DNA of 64,000 nt, from NCBI GenBank assembly GCA_021234155.1, contig JAJEKV010000050.1:9928495-9992494 (forward strand), read 5' to 3'. The DNA is from Isoetes taiwanensis (Eukaryota; Streptophyta; Lycopodiopsida; Isoetales; Isoetaceae). The stretch's first letter is position 1; every line of letters begins with the position of its first letter. The translations under genes were made by a program, and so were the position numbers. Below the pieces are notes generated by a model. It made no database searches, was not told where the DNA came from, and saw nothing but the letters and a program-made list of their open reading frames with translations. Below are positions 25,804 to 37,725 of the stretch, piece by piece.

Positions 25804-25925
25804 ATCCCTCGAACCCTTGGTTATTTATACATCACCCCCGTGAATATGCAATCAACCCAAACCAAGGGGGTTTAAGGGGAATTTTATTTTTATGTAGAAT
25901 GCAATGGTTTGGAATAATAATTAAT
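25804..25925. repeat. Dispersed repeat X, copy 1
   Basis: Carries the words GTGAATATGCA, ACCCAAACCAA-GGGG, then TTTAAGGGGA, ATTTTTATG and GCAATGGTTTG, in that order. The same order recurs at 33472-33685 (two tandem units) and 43432-43580. A further scrap (GAGTGAATATGCA) lies near 26045. Confidence 0.75.
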
Positions 25926-25929
25926 GTTA

Positions 25930-28900
25930 ATGATAGTTATGAGTTGGTAGTTATACTAAAATTTTTGAGTCTTCTAGCCCTAACAAAAGAAACAAAACCA
26001 AATAAAGAAAACAAGTAATACAAATATATACATAGTTCAAACCCTTGAGTGAATATGCAGAACTAAAAAAAAGTCATATAATCATTGTTTATTTGTTATA
26101 TATTGTTATATGTTTGTGAAATATGAAGAACAAGAAATTTAGTACTCCAGTGGTAAAATATAAAAAATCATGCTAAAACAATGCAAATGAAAAAACAAGT
26201 ATACACAACTAGCATAAGGGTTCCTTATATTCGCCTAACCCTCAATACCGCTCAACTCGCCCTTTGATCCAAGTAATATTCCATGGATTATTATTCCAAA
26301 ACCCACAACCATAGCTGCTCATCTAAAAATCCAGATGGGGTCAAACCCCATTTTCCAATTTCACCAAAGGTTGGAATCACTAATTGTATTCCGCTGAAGT
26401 CAAAATACCAAACATGTACGTATTGTGTGACTACTTAACACCTGTTGTACATACATCGGTGGCATGTGACATGTGAACTCCATCTCGCTCAACAATTAGA
26501 GTCGATTCCTCGTTTTAACACTAGAGTCGCTTTTGCATTACAACCCGCAAATTTCTCCGGTGAATTACATGGACAACAAGAAAAACTTAATATAACTCCA
26601 CTTCCTCCTAAACAACGATGGGTCAAGCATGTGCTTTGGATTAAGTCAAAGGCCGGGAGATGCTCTCTCGCTGTGCCAAACTCACCCAAGAAGACTATCA
26701 ATTGCTAAGACAAAGCCTTGCCTTTTGCATTGTTGTCATGTCATGTTGGCTAGCTGGCCCACAATGCTATGCCACCAGATGCATATGAGCCATTACTTAT
26801 GGTAGCTCGATTATCTTCCTTTTCGCGATGCACCAACAACAGATCAATAAGCACTTGCTTCCACTTGCTCACTTTGGCAAATATTGTCCTCAGAGAAGAA
26901 CCTACAAATTAAAGTGCTTGTATCATCCGAGAATTTTAACGAAACTCCTAAGTGTTTTGTCAAGAAATGGTAAGAAGGTTGCGATTTGAAAACCATCTTA
27001 ATACATAAAGGGCCCAGGATTATATATGGTCTATAAAGTCTTTGGCAATCTAATTCGGACGATAAACAACCTAAAGGTCAAGTAAATTCATCGAAAATTC
27101 TATCCTTTTTATCTCACTACTTTGTATGTCTCACAAGATGAGATGTAAATAAGCTTGGGCGGATTAATAACATGTTCTCGCAACTACTCCACGAATAGAA
27201 GCCTCAGTAAATGAAGGTTCACATGTACATCCCGCCACACATAATACTTCGTGTCAAAGTATGGAACATCAGAACCATAAGAGCTAAGAGGCATTCAAGA
27301 AGGACCCGACGAGAATCCAGCCTGCCAGAGTTGCTCCAAGAACCTTCCTCTCGACTGTGGAGGCCTTTGAAGAATATCTTTGTCATTGTCAAGAATCTAC
27401 CGAACCTTTGATTCATAGTTAGTGCAAAGATCAATGTAAGGGACTCAATCTTATTGAATGTTGAACAAGAAAAGGCAGGCGTGCATGCAAGGCATTCATG
27501 CCCATCTACAAAAGTACTGAGCACTGGCCGAGTCTTCACAAGGCACATTGGTGAAGTGCACCAGAGAAGTGCATGGTGGCACCGACACAAAAGATTTAAG
27601 GGTGACACAAAAAATGCCTCACAGATTTCCTCAAGACTTTGGAGCATGAAAAGGGAGCATGAGAGAACACGAACTCCCGACATTGCAACATCTCCTGGGT
27701 GTCCTGCAGCGCTTAGCCTCACCGCCGTAACCCCGCTGCTGTACCGTGGAGCGTAACCCATGTATCCAACAAATTTAAGAAATCCCAAGAATAAATCATA
27801 GTGACATCATTTTATTCCGCAGAAATACCGCTTATTCCAGAGTCTTATTTCGTCTCGAAAGACAGGTCCACACCAACACTAACTCAGCATTTCACTGCGG
27901 GCATGGCAAATACGTCCACAACTCGAATCATCTATTCATCAACCAAGCATGAGACCCATAGCTTAAAAACTTTGAATCAATGGATCATCTAAGCAATCGC
28001 CAGATGCCCTCAAAGCTTGTAATCCGCTGAACCTCCCGACCATCTACCTCCGCTTGAACCCCTCCCGATCATCTACCGCCTCCGATCCGCCTTACTTGCT
28101 CCGATGGCGATTTACTCTGTGTACATGAGGACAAACAAATTAACCAGAGCCTAACGGAGTTTTGAATGGGTAATGCGCCATACTTAGATTGCTTCCCGTG
28201 ATTCGTCATAAAATGGTCCAAACCCAGAGACCTTTCCACTGGGTCAGCCTATATGTAATGTTTGCCCCAGATCAAGCCAAAGATTGGATGCAATCACTTA
28301 AAGAAGAAGAGGTCTTCACCTAAATCGGCTCCAACAAGATTGTGGATTGTAATTTTATCTTGCTAATCCTCATGGTTGCAGATTTGCAAGCCTCAAGCCA
28401 GGCCCTAAAATGCTATCCACGTAGGCTTGCATGTCTTTCAGCCCCTGTAATAAAAAGAGGGCTTTTGTTGTGAGCCCTTGATGTTGGACCATTGAAAAAA
28501 AAAGCTAAATCAACGATTAAGAATGATTTGACTCTAGATGCACGCATTAGTACATCTATCTCGAACACGCCATGAAATCTTAGGAAAAACCTTAGTTAAA
28601 AGCTGCGCCGCGACAAAACACAAAGAAAACCCCGTTATTATGCGTGCTACATATTCAACATCAAAGAATTAAACACAATAAAACAATCATTAACAATTTG
28701 AGGGAGTCTTTTGCAAATTTCATAATGTGATTCACAAACCATGACATGTGTGGAGAGCAAGAAGTGCCGCAATGACTTTTACACCAATGATAAATTAATA
28801 AGTCTGCTTTTGCCAAGCAAATGAATCTTAACAAAAATTGTGTCACTTGGCACACAGAAGACTGGCTGCGGGTAATGCCAGTAATGGGACCATGTTCCAT

Positions 28901-29420
28901 ATTCAAAAATACTAGATGTGTCAAACTCCTCGATGATGAGAGGAACTAGGGTGAATAAATTTCAAGTTGCTATTTCCTTTTTGAAACATCCTTGGTCTTC
29001 AATTCTTTCTGTTTCTTCCCCTCATTACACAAACCTCTATTTACATGAAATTCATACTCGATTCTTGCAAAAAGCAGTTCCTATAAACATAAAACGGACT
29101 TTTTTAGTTCAAATTGAGAAGCAAAATCGAAAAGCACGAGTTCTTTAAGCAAATTTACCTCGCCAGAGTTGATTGCCATAGCTCGTTTCTAGCATTCATG
29201 TTGCAGAATAAAATCCTACTTCCAAATTATGCCTAAATCATACTGTTCAAATTATTTTGAACATCATTTCGAATCTCTAGCACCCTATGTTATAATCAAT
29301 TGCTGCGAAAACTTCCTCACATGTGCGCACCTACGACTCCTACAAAAGAACGGTAAGGGCGCCCCTTCAAAATGATGGTAACGATTCGCCGTAGCGGATC
29401 TATTACTCTTGCATACACTC
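25930..29420. other. Intergenic stretch, nothing recognised
   Basis: A 189-codon open frame on the minus strand (27788-27219) overlaps two plus-strand frames; none has a known domain. At 28440-28510 a short A-run follows a T/G-rich stretch and could be the tail of an old LINE copy (plus), but no coding block supports it. Confidence 0.4.
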
Positions 29421-29422
29421 CA

Positions 29423-29458
29423 GCATGCATGCATTGCATGCGCTGCATGTATGCATCA
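29423..29458. promoter_or_regulatory. Cluster of CATGCA (RY-like) motifs
   Basis: GCATGCATGCATTGCATGC and TGCATGTATGCAT occur within 36 bp, giving several overlapping CATGCA/TGCATG words. CATGCA is the RY element bound by plant B3 factors of the ABI3/FUS3 type. A TATTTATT word follows near 29500 and an ATGGCTCCC start context at 29558. The downstream 63-codon frame is not recognisable, so this may be simple alternating-purine repeat DNA. Confidence 0.35.
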
Positions 29459-29759
29459 CATGTATTTTTAGGCCGCTCATCGCCGAGGGATCGCTATTTA
29501 TTGCAGAAGTTTTTCATCGACGCTTCATCGGCCGCTTTCTCATCTCGCTGAATATCCATGGCTCCCACCCTCCCTAGAATTGTTGTGTCCCTCGCCGAGT
29601 TGCTTGCCCGCGCGGGCACGCTGCGTGACCAGCCCCGCCGAGCAGGTTTTTTCTCGCTATTGGTTTTCTCGCTGGTGATATGCGTGTCCGTGGGTGATGC
29701 GCGACCGGGTATTCTCCTGTGGAGCGGGTTTTTGTGGAACGCTTAGTAGCCCCTGCTGT

Positions 29760-32345
29760 CTAAGCCCTGTCAGGATTTTATCGCTAGGGTTTTCCTAAAA
29801 CCCGAAGGGCGGGTTTTAATCCCCACATAAGCTCTCATAGTACACTAGCCAACAATCAGAGTACACAATTTTATTTGGGGTCCGTGTGTTATAACCGGAT
29901 ATTCCCTATGTTTTTTCATTTCTTGGGTAGCCCGCGATGTGCAGCTACACACCCTATACCATTAGAAAACCGCCGAGATGAATGAAAGTTCTTACCCGCT
30001 CATCTTCTCGCGAAGTATCCATGGCTTCTATTCTTTGATCTCACGCCGAGGAGGGCTTCTTGCATGAGCTACCTTTTCATATCCTTTTCTAACTCTTCTA
30101 TCTTTGTGTTCTTTGTCCTAAGAGTAGACAATCTTCAACTTTTCTCCTCGGATCTAGTATTTGGAAGTTCCTCTCGCATCGGATGTTAAGTTGGTTTCAT
30201 GTGAGTCGCAAAGGCAAGAATGAAGGAAAATGCTAAAAAAGTGTGCTGAGCCGGTGCTGGCACGTCGAGAAATTGACTAGGTAAAAGAAAAAAAGCACCC
30301 ATCTTTAGTATGCCTTAATATAGAAAAATGACTCCTAAGAAATTTGGAGCCATCAACAAATCCATACACAAAATTGTGATGGCTCCAGTGTTGAGTGCCA
30401 CATCATAATCAACTATATGCATATATAACTCCCGAAAGTCAACTTCTTCTACTAGCCCAAAAACAAGCCAAGAATAATCGATATCAAACAATTGCTCGTT
30501 CAACTCGCATACTCCACCACGTTCAACAACTTCCCTGAGAGGTATGTCACATTTTAATATGCCTTGACACAAAAAGTTGACTCAAGAAGTGATGTGGTTA
30601 GATAATTCGCCCCACGGGCGCAGTGGCCTGAAATATGGAACGGCCAGGCTAGGAATTCGAGGTCAGATACGCATTTTGCCGAGGAATTTCGGCCACATGG
30701 CCACGAGGCTACTTTTTCTCATGGGCCATATCGTGCTGCCGAGGGGAGGACGTCACCCAATTCTTGGCCGAGGCATTTTGGCGCAATCCGCTACAGCTAC
30801 AGCTTGGTAGCCTCGTAGACAGATTACTAAGAAAAACAAATGGAATGTAAGTCTCGCTTTCAAAATGTAATACGTGCTGATCTAAGATCATGGATTTACC
30901 GGAATCGACGGTCGCTCCGAGTACCATACAAAAAGGGGAATTCGGGGTAAAAACAATATAGAAGAACCGAGGAGAAAAGCCATGCCAAACCCATTAAAAG
31001 AGTCGATTTTGCTCGGCATACGATTTAGGATCAAATGCGCCTCGACTTGACTTTATGCCTGGAAGTGGCTTAGAAGTGATTAATCCAATCGAGTATGCCG
31101 ATGCACATGCAAAATAAGAGATCACATGTCTGGGGATGCGAATTCTGAAACCGTGACCGTGCGCCGATTTGGGCTTAGAGGCCGACTTGCCCGAAAAAAA
31201 GGCTCGCTGATTTATTCGGTGCCTCGAACTGGATACAAGGCTGAAATTGGACGCTTATGTTCGTCATTTTTAGCCGGATCAAACACCAAAATCAGGAAAA
31301 AGGGAAGCGCTAGGTCGCTCTTCAAGGGAAATAGAGAAGCCGCCCTGAGGCCGCCCGGAGGTCCTGCTATTGCTTGGAGGCTTGGCTATGGAGGTCGGAG
31401 GCAGGCCCGCTATGGCGGCCTTTGTGGCTGATCACTCACGGTAGAGTGCCAAAAAAACAAGACGCGGAAAGATAGATGTTAAAAGTGGACATAACATTCT
31501 TGTTATGGACATAATGGGGCCATGGAAATTGTTACCGGATATAACCTCTTAGAATAGACGGCCGAGATTTAATCCTACGGGGTTAAAATGCGGTAGAGGC
31601 CGGACGTGCTATGAGCCAACATCAAAACGGTACATAGTGAACTCATGATGGCCATAGTTAAACGTCATAACGAATTCAGCTACGTATATACCCGCTATTG
31701 CTAAGAATGATCAACGCCTACTCCTTCTACTTGCATACCCACCATGATTCAATAGTCACAAGGACCTATTACGAAACCATCTTGCTCGACTTATGCGTAA
31801 TAATTTGAACACAACAACTAATCAAAACAGTAGACGTTGATCCCTCCAACTTAGCCACATGTATTAGAACTTAAACTGTCATTGGTAATTCGAATACATG
31901 ATGGAGTAAGCGATGTAGATTGGTTGTTCACTATTTTAACAATTGAAATGTTTGATTCTAGAATTGGGCTCGCATGAAATCGATAAAGCTCCATGGTAGA
32001 TAGGCTTTTTATTCATCTAAGTAGTTTTCGACAATGGTTTAGAGTGGGTAGCTACACATTTGCATCTTTTGATTTTGATTCGTGCAAGGTGGTTTGGAGG
32101 CTAAAAATTGGAGGCTTGTTTTCTCATGCTGCTGCTGGGCTTCATAAAGGTTGCATGCATTCAGGATTGCTCTGAAGTCCACGTCAATTCTATGATCTGA
32201 TTTTGTGGGCCACTGCTGCTCTCCACCTTCTCGCCACGATAGTCGAGAAGTAAGAAAATATTGTCTAAGTACTTATATGGTAACTTTTTAATTAATATTT
32301 TAATTATATTAATTATTGATTACAATTTCTAACTAGTTATATATT
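29760..32345. other. Intergenic stretch, nothing recognised
   Basis: A short sequence around the ATGGCT at 29558 (CTCGC-GAA-TATCCATGGCT) recurs near 30020 (CTCGCGAAGTATCCATGGCT), suggesting a 460-bp-spaced duplication. Apart from that, only unrecognised frames (for example 31126-31431 plus) were seen. Confidence 0.4.
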
Positions 32346-32367
32346 GGTTATTGATTATAATTATTAG

Positions 32368-32655
32368 GTTTGCCATCCCCCCTCCCTCGTTGCCCCTCTT
32401 TGCACATCCACTTTTGCCCCTTTCAACGCCTCCCCCTTGCTTTGTCCCTCCCCCTTTGCCCGTCCCCTTTCTTTGCCCCTCCCATTTGTCCTTTGCCCAC
32501 CCTTCCCCATCTATCCCTCATCCCATTTGTCTCGGGTCCGCTACATGTTCTTCATAGATGTCGTGGTAATGGCATGACATAAAACCTATCTATCTACCCA
32601 CCTACCCACCCACCATCTATCTATGCCCACCTCCTCCTCCTCCTCCCCACATTCG
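32368..32655. repeat. Strand-asymmetric C/T tract with minisatellite and microsatellites
   Basis: For nearly 300 bp the plus strand is almost entirely C and T, with the word TTTGCCC/CCTTTGCCC repeated irregularly (32368-32530). It is followed by CTAT/CCAC tetranucleotide repeats and a CTC run (32583-32650). Long F/P/L-rich frames across it are compositional, not genes. Confidence 0.85.
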
Positions 32656-32659
32656 TTGA

Positions 32660-33465
32660 AAAGGATAGCAAACCCCATTTTTCTTCTCAGAATATCGTTT
32701 CCTGATTGTTTCTTGTAAATATCATTATTAAGTTGTATCATGAAAACCTAATGTTGGTTCCATGCCCTATTTTTCTCAAGATGAGTCTCATTTTACTGCA
32801 GGAGTCCAAACCTTTCGAATATGACCCATAACATAATGTGACCTCCCTTAGTTCTATTATATACCAAGATGTGTACAAAGCCCACCAGGCTGCGGAGGTT
32901 ATGAAGGATCGAGCACCACATAACAGTAGTCGCTGGCAAAGGAGCGAGGACACCGGCAGTGAGTGTCACATCGGAATTCAATGGTGGGTTAAGTACCTAT
33001 ATCTGCCACCAGGTGGATCGCATGGGTCCATTATTAATTTCCCACAATGGTGCACCCCTCGACTCAAGACTTGCGCAGATGTCGGGCTCGGCTCTTGTTT
33101 TGTGGGAGTGCCCGGGCTTGAGTAAGGACGCAGGCCATGATCCTCTAGGCACCATGGAGCCACCGCACGAGAGATATGCAAACCTCCTACCTCACTTCCA
33201 TCGAGCGATGCAACTGGGAGTAGTAATATTGAGTGATACCATGAATTTGCAGCCCCGACATGTTATAGCCGTGATGAGCCCCATTTAGCTTTATTCGCAG
33301 CATGCACATGAGGGGTGGGTGATGGAGTGGTCAAACCTAGCTATTGTCCATCACGCAAGTCATCATTGCCATATAACTCGCCTATTCTATCTGGAGACCC
33401 TAGCTATCAATTGATCTCCTCCCGGCCTCGAGCCTAGGTAGAAGCCCTCCTGTGATTGATGTACT
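32660..33465. other. Intergenic stretch, nothing recognised
   Basis: Overlapping open frames of about 100 codons in two plus frames (32838-33288) have no recognisable domain. Confidence 0.4.
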
Positions 33466-33471
33466 GACAGT

Positions 33472-33685
33472 ATTAATATGTACCCAAACTACGTGGTTTT
33501 TAGGGGATTTAATTTTTATATGTCGGATGTTAATGGTTTGTGTTGCAAAAAGGCTTTTTTGGTCTCCTTCGGGCCTCAGGGACGCTAAACCTCCTCTGTG
33601 AATAGAGTGCAATCTAAACCATAGGAGGTTTTAGGGGATTTTAATTTAAAAGTGTTCTAAGTGTAATGGTTTGTGTTGTCTAAAA
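33472..33685. repeat. Dispersed repeat X, copies 2 and 3 in tandem
   Basis: Two units with a period of about 131 bp. TTTTAGGGGATTTAATTTTTATATG with GTTAATGGTTTGTGTTG (first unit) is matched by TTTTAGGGGATTTTAATTT with GTAATGGTTTGTGTTG (second unit). Each is followed by a GGGCCTC word. Together with repeat Y at 34223-34650, they form the left composite that recurs to the right of the kinase gene. Confidence 0.8.
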
Positions 33686-33689
33686 ATTT

Positions 33690-34220
33690 TTTTTCAGTTT
33701 TCTGTGGGCCTCGAGATGGACAACATAACAACAAAATGATATATAGCAATTGTGGGAAAGCCTCAAAAAGGTCACAGAAATTTAGTAAAGTAATTTAGAA
33801 GAGTTATCAATGGAATAAAGAACATTTCATAAGAAGATGACCGTTAGGTTATGTCATGGGATTGAACCCAAAGATATCCGTAGGCTTTTATTTTAACACT
33901 AATAACTTTGAATCAAAACATACGAAGTTTTAATAGTGCAAATGTGTTTTGTTTTTAGCACTACACAAGGCCTTTGAGTCCAAATCCATTTAAACTCAAT
34001 GTATCGCGGAAGCTACATAAACCAAGCATTTGCTTGATAATAAGAATTTAATTTGAAAAATAAATGGCGTAAAGGGAACCGCGCCATTGCAACACGCTAA
34101 ATTATACATGTTTCAAGCCGCCAATTTCTAGTCCCTAAACATTAGGCGGCCAATGAGCAAGGTCATGATTAAGATCCAAATGCGAGATGCATTAGTGAAA
34201 GGACAGAAAAATAAAGAGGC
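33690..34220. other. Spacer between repeats X and Y
   Basis: AT-rich DNA without coding signal. The equivalent spacer at the right-hand composite (about 43580-43617) is only a few tens of bases, so one copy has an insertion or the other a deletion. Confidence 0.5.
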
Positions 34221-34222
34221 CA

Positions 34223-34650
34223 ACAAAATTTTTAGAATTCAAACCAGAAAAAACTAGAATTCATTTGAGGCTTTCATCATCAGCTTAGAAGTTGATCACA
34301 ATAAAACAAATAGAACATAAGTAAAAAGTTACCATAAAATAGAGCGATTGATCCCATTATTCTCGAAGTCATAAAGTTTAAAACACCCATGCACAAACAT
34401 TTACCATAAAGATAGAGTGCATTGATCCTTCCATTATTCGAAAAGTCATAAAGTTTGCAACACCCATACACAAACATTTTTCAACTGGAATTTAACAACA
34501 GCCTTGGCCTTCATGGATTCTCGTGGTGAGAAACCAAAGTGGGAAACTTTTCCGCTTGTTAGCACAAGGATCTAGAAGCCTTGGAATTTGCTTAATAACC
34601 GCCAAAATCTAAAATGTATGGTAATTCTTGCAAGCTTCATTCGGAATGAG
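34223..34650. repeat. Dispersed repeat Y, copy 1, with internal 72-bp duplication
   Basis: Shares with 43618-43962, in the same orientation, AAAATTTTAGAATTCAA, GATCACAATAAAAC-AATAGAACATAAGTAAAAG, CAACACCCATACACAAACATTT, TGGAATTTAAC, CATGGATTCT-GTGGTGA, AGCCTTGGAATTTGCT and GCAAGCTTCATTCGGAATG. Copy 1 is longer because the segment starting at 34331 (ACCATAAA ... CAAACATTT) is duplicated in tandem at 34403. Confidence 0.9.
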
Positions 34651-34654
34651 CCAT

Positions 34655-36055
34655 AATAAAATATCCAATAGCGCAATCCCATATTAATCAACTCGGTAGA
34701 TGTGAAAGCCTACCAAACCCTAACAACAAAAATTGCCGCTTTAGCATAGATAACTTAATCCAAACATATCCATCATACACCATCAAAAGATCTCGAGAGA
34801 GCTTCAACGCACACAAATCATCTCAAATGTAGCTCCTGATCAAAAGTTATGATAAATGCTAGCCACTGAGACATCAAGATCACATGCGCCCTTCAAGTTC
34901 TCTTCATAGCCCATTACGCACCACACGATAAAAGCGGGTTTTGTTGCGGAGCTACTTTATTGTCGTGACCATTAAAAAAGCGCTTAAAATCAATGGCTCG
35001 TAACGGCACCCCAGACGTGACGCATTAAGACATCCATTCAATACATCACGTAAATCATGTGAAAACCTTAATTTAAAAGCCGCATAAAACACAAAAACCT
35101 CAAGTATCAGGCGATATCACGTATTCAATCTGATGGATGAATGGATTATTACTAACCTTTGAGGTAGTTTGTTGTTATTATTGCTAGTGCTTATGTTGTT
35201 ATGTTGCTTCCACTAATGTAGGAGCATGTGAGTAGGACGGAAGGTGACTAGAGTGTCATGTGCCCGCTGTCTGGCCATCCCAGATGCGGTTAGATAGAGG
35301 GCCCATGCGACATATGCTATTAGATGGGAAGGTCCCTTGATATAGATGACAAGTTGTCATATATAATGCAAGGAGTGCCACAGAGGAACTCACAGGTGGC
35401 TGAGAGACATCCTTTGACGTGGGAGTTGAACTAGGAGCATGAGGTACTGAAGGATAGGATGGAGGAACCTGTTGGTGTGGCCTACGATATTGAGCAAAGA
35501 AAGGGCTTCAAGAAATATAAAATCTAACTCTGACCATTGAACAAACACATGAAGGGAAAGAATATGGGCCCCACTCTAAACAACAATTGTTTCAGGCAAA
35601 TCACAATGAATGAGCATTGCTACACAAATCTTAGTAATGCCATTGGTTATAGAGTATTGTAACTGGAGTTCAATCTTATTAGCAAGTGAATATTGTAGCT
35701 CTGGAGCAAACCTTCAATAACAATCACCAGAAAGTGACATGTAAGACATCTCGCTTACCTCTAGGAAAGAACCATGGACATATTGCTGTACAACAAAAAA
35801 TGTTCTCTAAGATGTTCAACATCTCGTTCCAAGAGTTGAGCGGCCGGTTCATGAGACTAAAACATTTAAAAAAGAAAAAAAGAGAGATAATCAAGATCCC
35901 TTGTGTTCAGATCCAAGAAAGAGCCACAGCGGCAAAACAATTATATACAAAGTTATAGAAGTGTCCATTTTTGTCTTTTAAGATGCTCCATAGCAAAAGA
36001 TAGACCTATAAGTCATGAGATCATAAAGGAAAAGGGGCAAGGGGAGGGGTTTCAT
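34655..36055. other. Intergenic stretch, nothing recognised
   Basis: No gene recognised. A 91-codon frame at 35686-35958 has a basic run near its end (KHLKKKKREI) but no family resemblance. Confidence 0.4.
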
Positions 36056-36061
36056 TTTTAA

Positions 36062-36180
36062 ATTTGTTTGTTTGTTTGTTTTTTTTTTTTTTGAGGAATA
36101 AATAAGACTGTATTTACACTGGATAAAAGATACAAAGCCACATGACAGTGGTGCACCCATCTGCAAATATGAGATGAGGG
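36062..36180 (-). mobile_element. Putative poly(A)-ended retroelement 3' tail
   Basis: On the minus strand a T-rich non-coding stretch (GTATCTTTTATCC-AGTGTAAATACAG-CTTATTTATTCCTC) ends in about 15 A residues and then four CAAA units (36062-36094 on the plus strand as TTTG repeats and poly-T). A poly(A) plus short simple repeat is the usual 3' end of plant LINEs or SINEs. No coding part is visible to the right. Confidence 0.45.
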
Positions 36181-36220
36181 TAGCTACATGGCATCCTCTT
36201 TTCCCACCTAGGGTAGATTT

Positions 36221-36410
36221 ATTGATTATAGAAAGTCTATTGTTGTATTCAACACTTGTTATAATCAATAGACTTATCAATGAACTTGTTATAGTAACAA
36301 AGTCTATTGATTATAACAAGTCTATTGTAGAATTGTTAAAGGAGGACTTGGCATTTGATGATTAGACTTGTTATAGGAGGACATGGAGGTTGATGATTAG
36401 ACTTGTTATG
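36221..36410. repeat. Palindromic cluster: 21-bp inverted repeat plus 35-bp tandem duplication
   Basis: CTTGTTATAATCAATAGACTT (36255-36275, 21 bp, split here as CTTGTTATAAT and CAATAGACTT) is repeated perfectly inverted at 36300-36320 with a 24-bp loop. A third arm (AAGTCTATTG, 36233-36242) pairs with the same segment. Then a 35-bp unit (36341-36375) is duplicated directly at 36376-36410 with few changes, and each unit again ends in the arm sequence TTAGACTTGTTAT. It lies about 0.8 kb upstream of the kinase TATA word. Confidence 0.9.
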
Positions 36411-36794
36411 AAGGTACAATAGTGGGCGATAAGGCCTCCCAGTGTTCTTTTATATTTTGTAGTACAAGCACTCAAATAATTATTATAGATTATAAGGAAC
36501 TTGATTTCGATGTTCATAGTATATTTAGAATTTGGAATACTCATGAAGGTTGATGATTGAACCACTATGAATATTTAAACATCAAGTACTAGGAGTAAAA
36601 AATACAATGAATCACTATAGACTAGAAAAGGATGGATCGAATAGAATAGTAAGATCATTGCCAATTCCAACGCGTCCCTGACTTACAAAGCAAGAAATCA
36701 CAACTTAAGCATGAACGACGATTGGGAGGGCAAGCAACTGATCATGAGCATTCGTGTAGGAGAATGACGGAACGACGGATATTCGATTAGAATT

Positions 36795-36862
36795 TTATAT
36801 GCGACCCAGTGCATTAGGGATCACAATCTTATATGCAACCCAGTGTATTAGGGCACACGTGA
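36795..36862. repeat. 34-bp tandem duplication
   Basis: TTATATGCGACCCAGTGCATTAGGG is followed 34 bp later by TTATATGCAACCCAGTGTATTAGGG, differing at two positions. Confidence 0.9.
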
Positions 36863-37219
36863 CCTTTATGGATTGAAGAGCTAGATATATGGTTTCAAAT
36901 TGAGCAAGTATGAAATACCAATATTTCATGTGCATGGATAAGCATTGGAAAGGCAATGGTATAGAAGTTGAAATTTGTACCATAAAAGGGAAATCTAAAG
37001 GGCTTTAAAAAGGGAGTATGAAAAACGAGGGTATTAAAAAAAGGCAAAAAAAAGGGATGGCCAAAATTAATACACGGAGGCCCTAAATGGTCCTAAATTG
37101 GGGCCAAAAAGGTCCCGCCATAGCCAGAGCTTGCACCATAGGAAGCCATATCCACCACAGGGACCCAGTGTTCTATCTTTGCGCCCAAGCATGGCTTCTT
37201 CGGAGGAACCATCACATCT

Positions 37220-37227
37220 TATTTAAG
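37220..37227 (+). promoter_or_regulatory. TATA-like word upstream of the kinase gene
   Basis: TATTTAAG lies about 500 bp before the kinase start codon and some 30 bp before a plausible transcription start near 37250. The leader that follows (37250-37725) is C/T-rich, and a TTTTTGCTGTCAATATTTCAG word at about 37369-37389 could be the acceptor of a leader intron. Assignment rests on position and word only. Confidence 0.35.
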
Positions 37228-37725
37228 CGAGCTTCATTCGCGCAGATCAGTTGAGTCAAGAAAAAGCAATCTCCTTCTGGAATCCGGAACAGAGTTTTTT
37301 CGGGTGATCTTCCTTGGAAAAAATGGAGCGCGGCGCAGCTCTCAGAAGTTGCACGTGTTAGTGTTCCTTTTTGCTGTCAATATTTCAGGCCCTCGTCGGC
37401 TTTGTTAGCTCCATTAAACGGATTTCTTCTTCTTCACATCGGCCCTGGAGCAGTTAGGCGCTTGCTCTTGAGCGTTACAAATACAACCCTTTTTCATCTC
37501 ATCCTCAATTGGGTTTTCTTTTTCCTTCATCAGCTCGCCGGATTGGTCCTTTTGATTGATCTCTTGGGTTTTTCTCAAAGTTTTTGATCTTGTGCCTTTT
37601 GCAAGGACAATCTGGTCCTCATCTTGGAGTAATTTCCCGACCCGGAGGTCGGTTTACTGATTAAAGCTTTGTTCTGAATAGAATTTAATACGAATTCGGA
37701 AGAATTTGTAGTTTGGGTGGATTCA

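Noticed and set aside
27219-27788. 189-codon open frame on the minus strand
   Set aside because: No recognisable domain; two plus-strand frames overlap it and none has support.
32351-32582. Proline/phenylalanine-rich open frames as a wall-protein gene
   Set aside because: Two frames are open at once across a pure C/T tract, so the frames are compositional.
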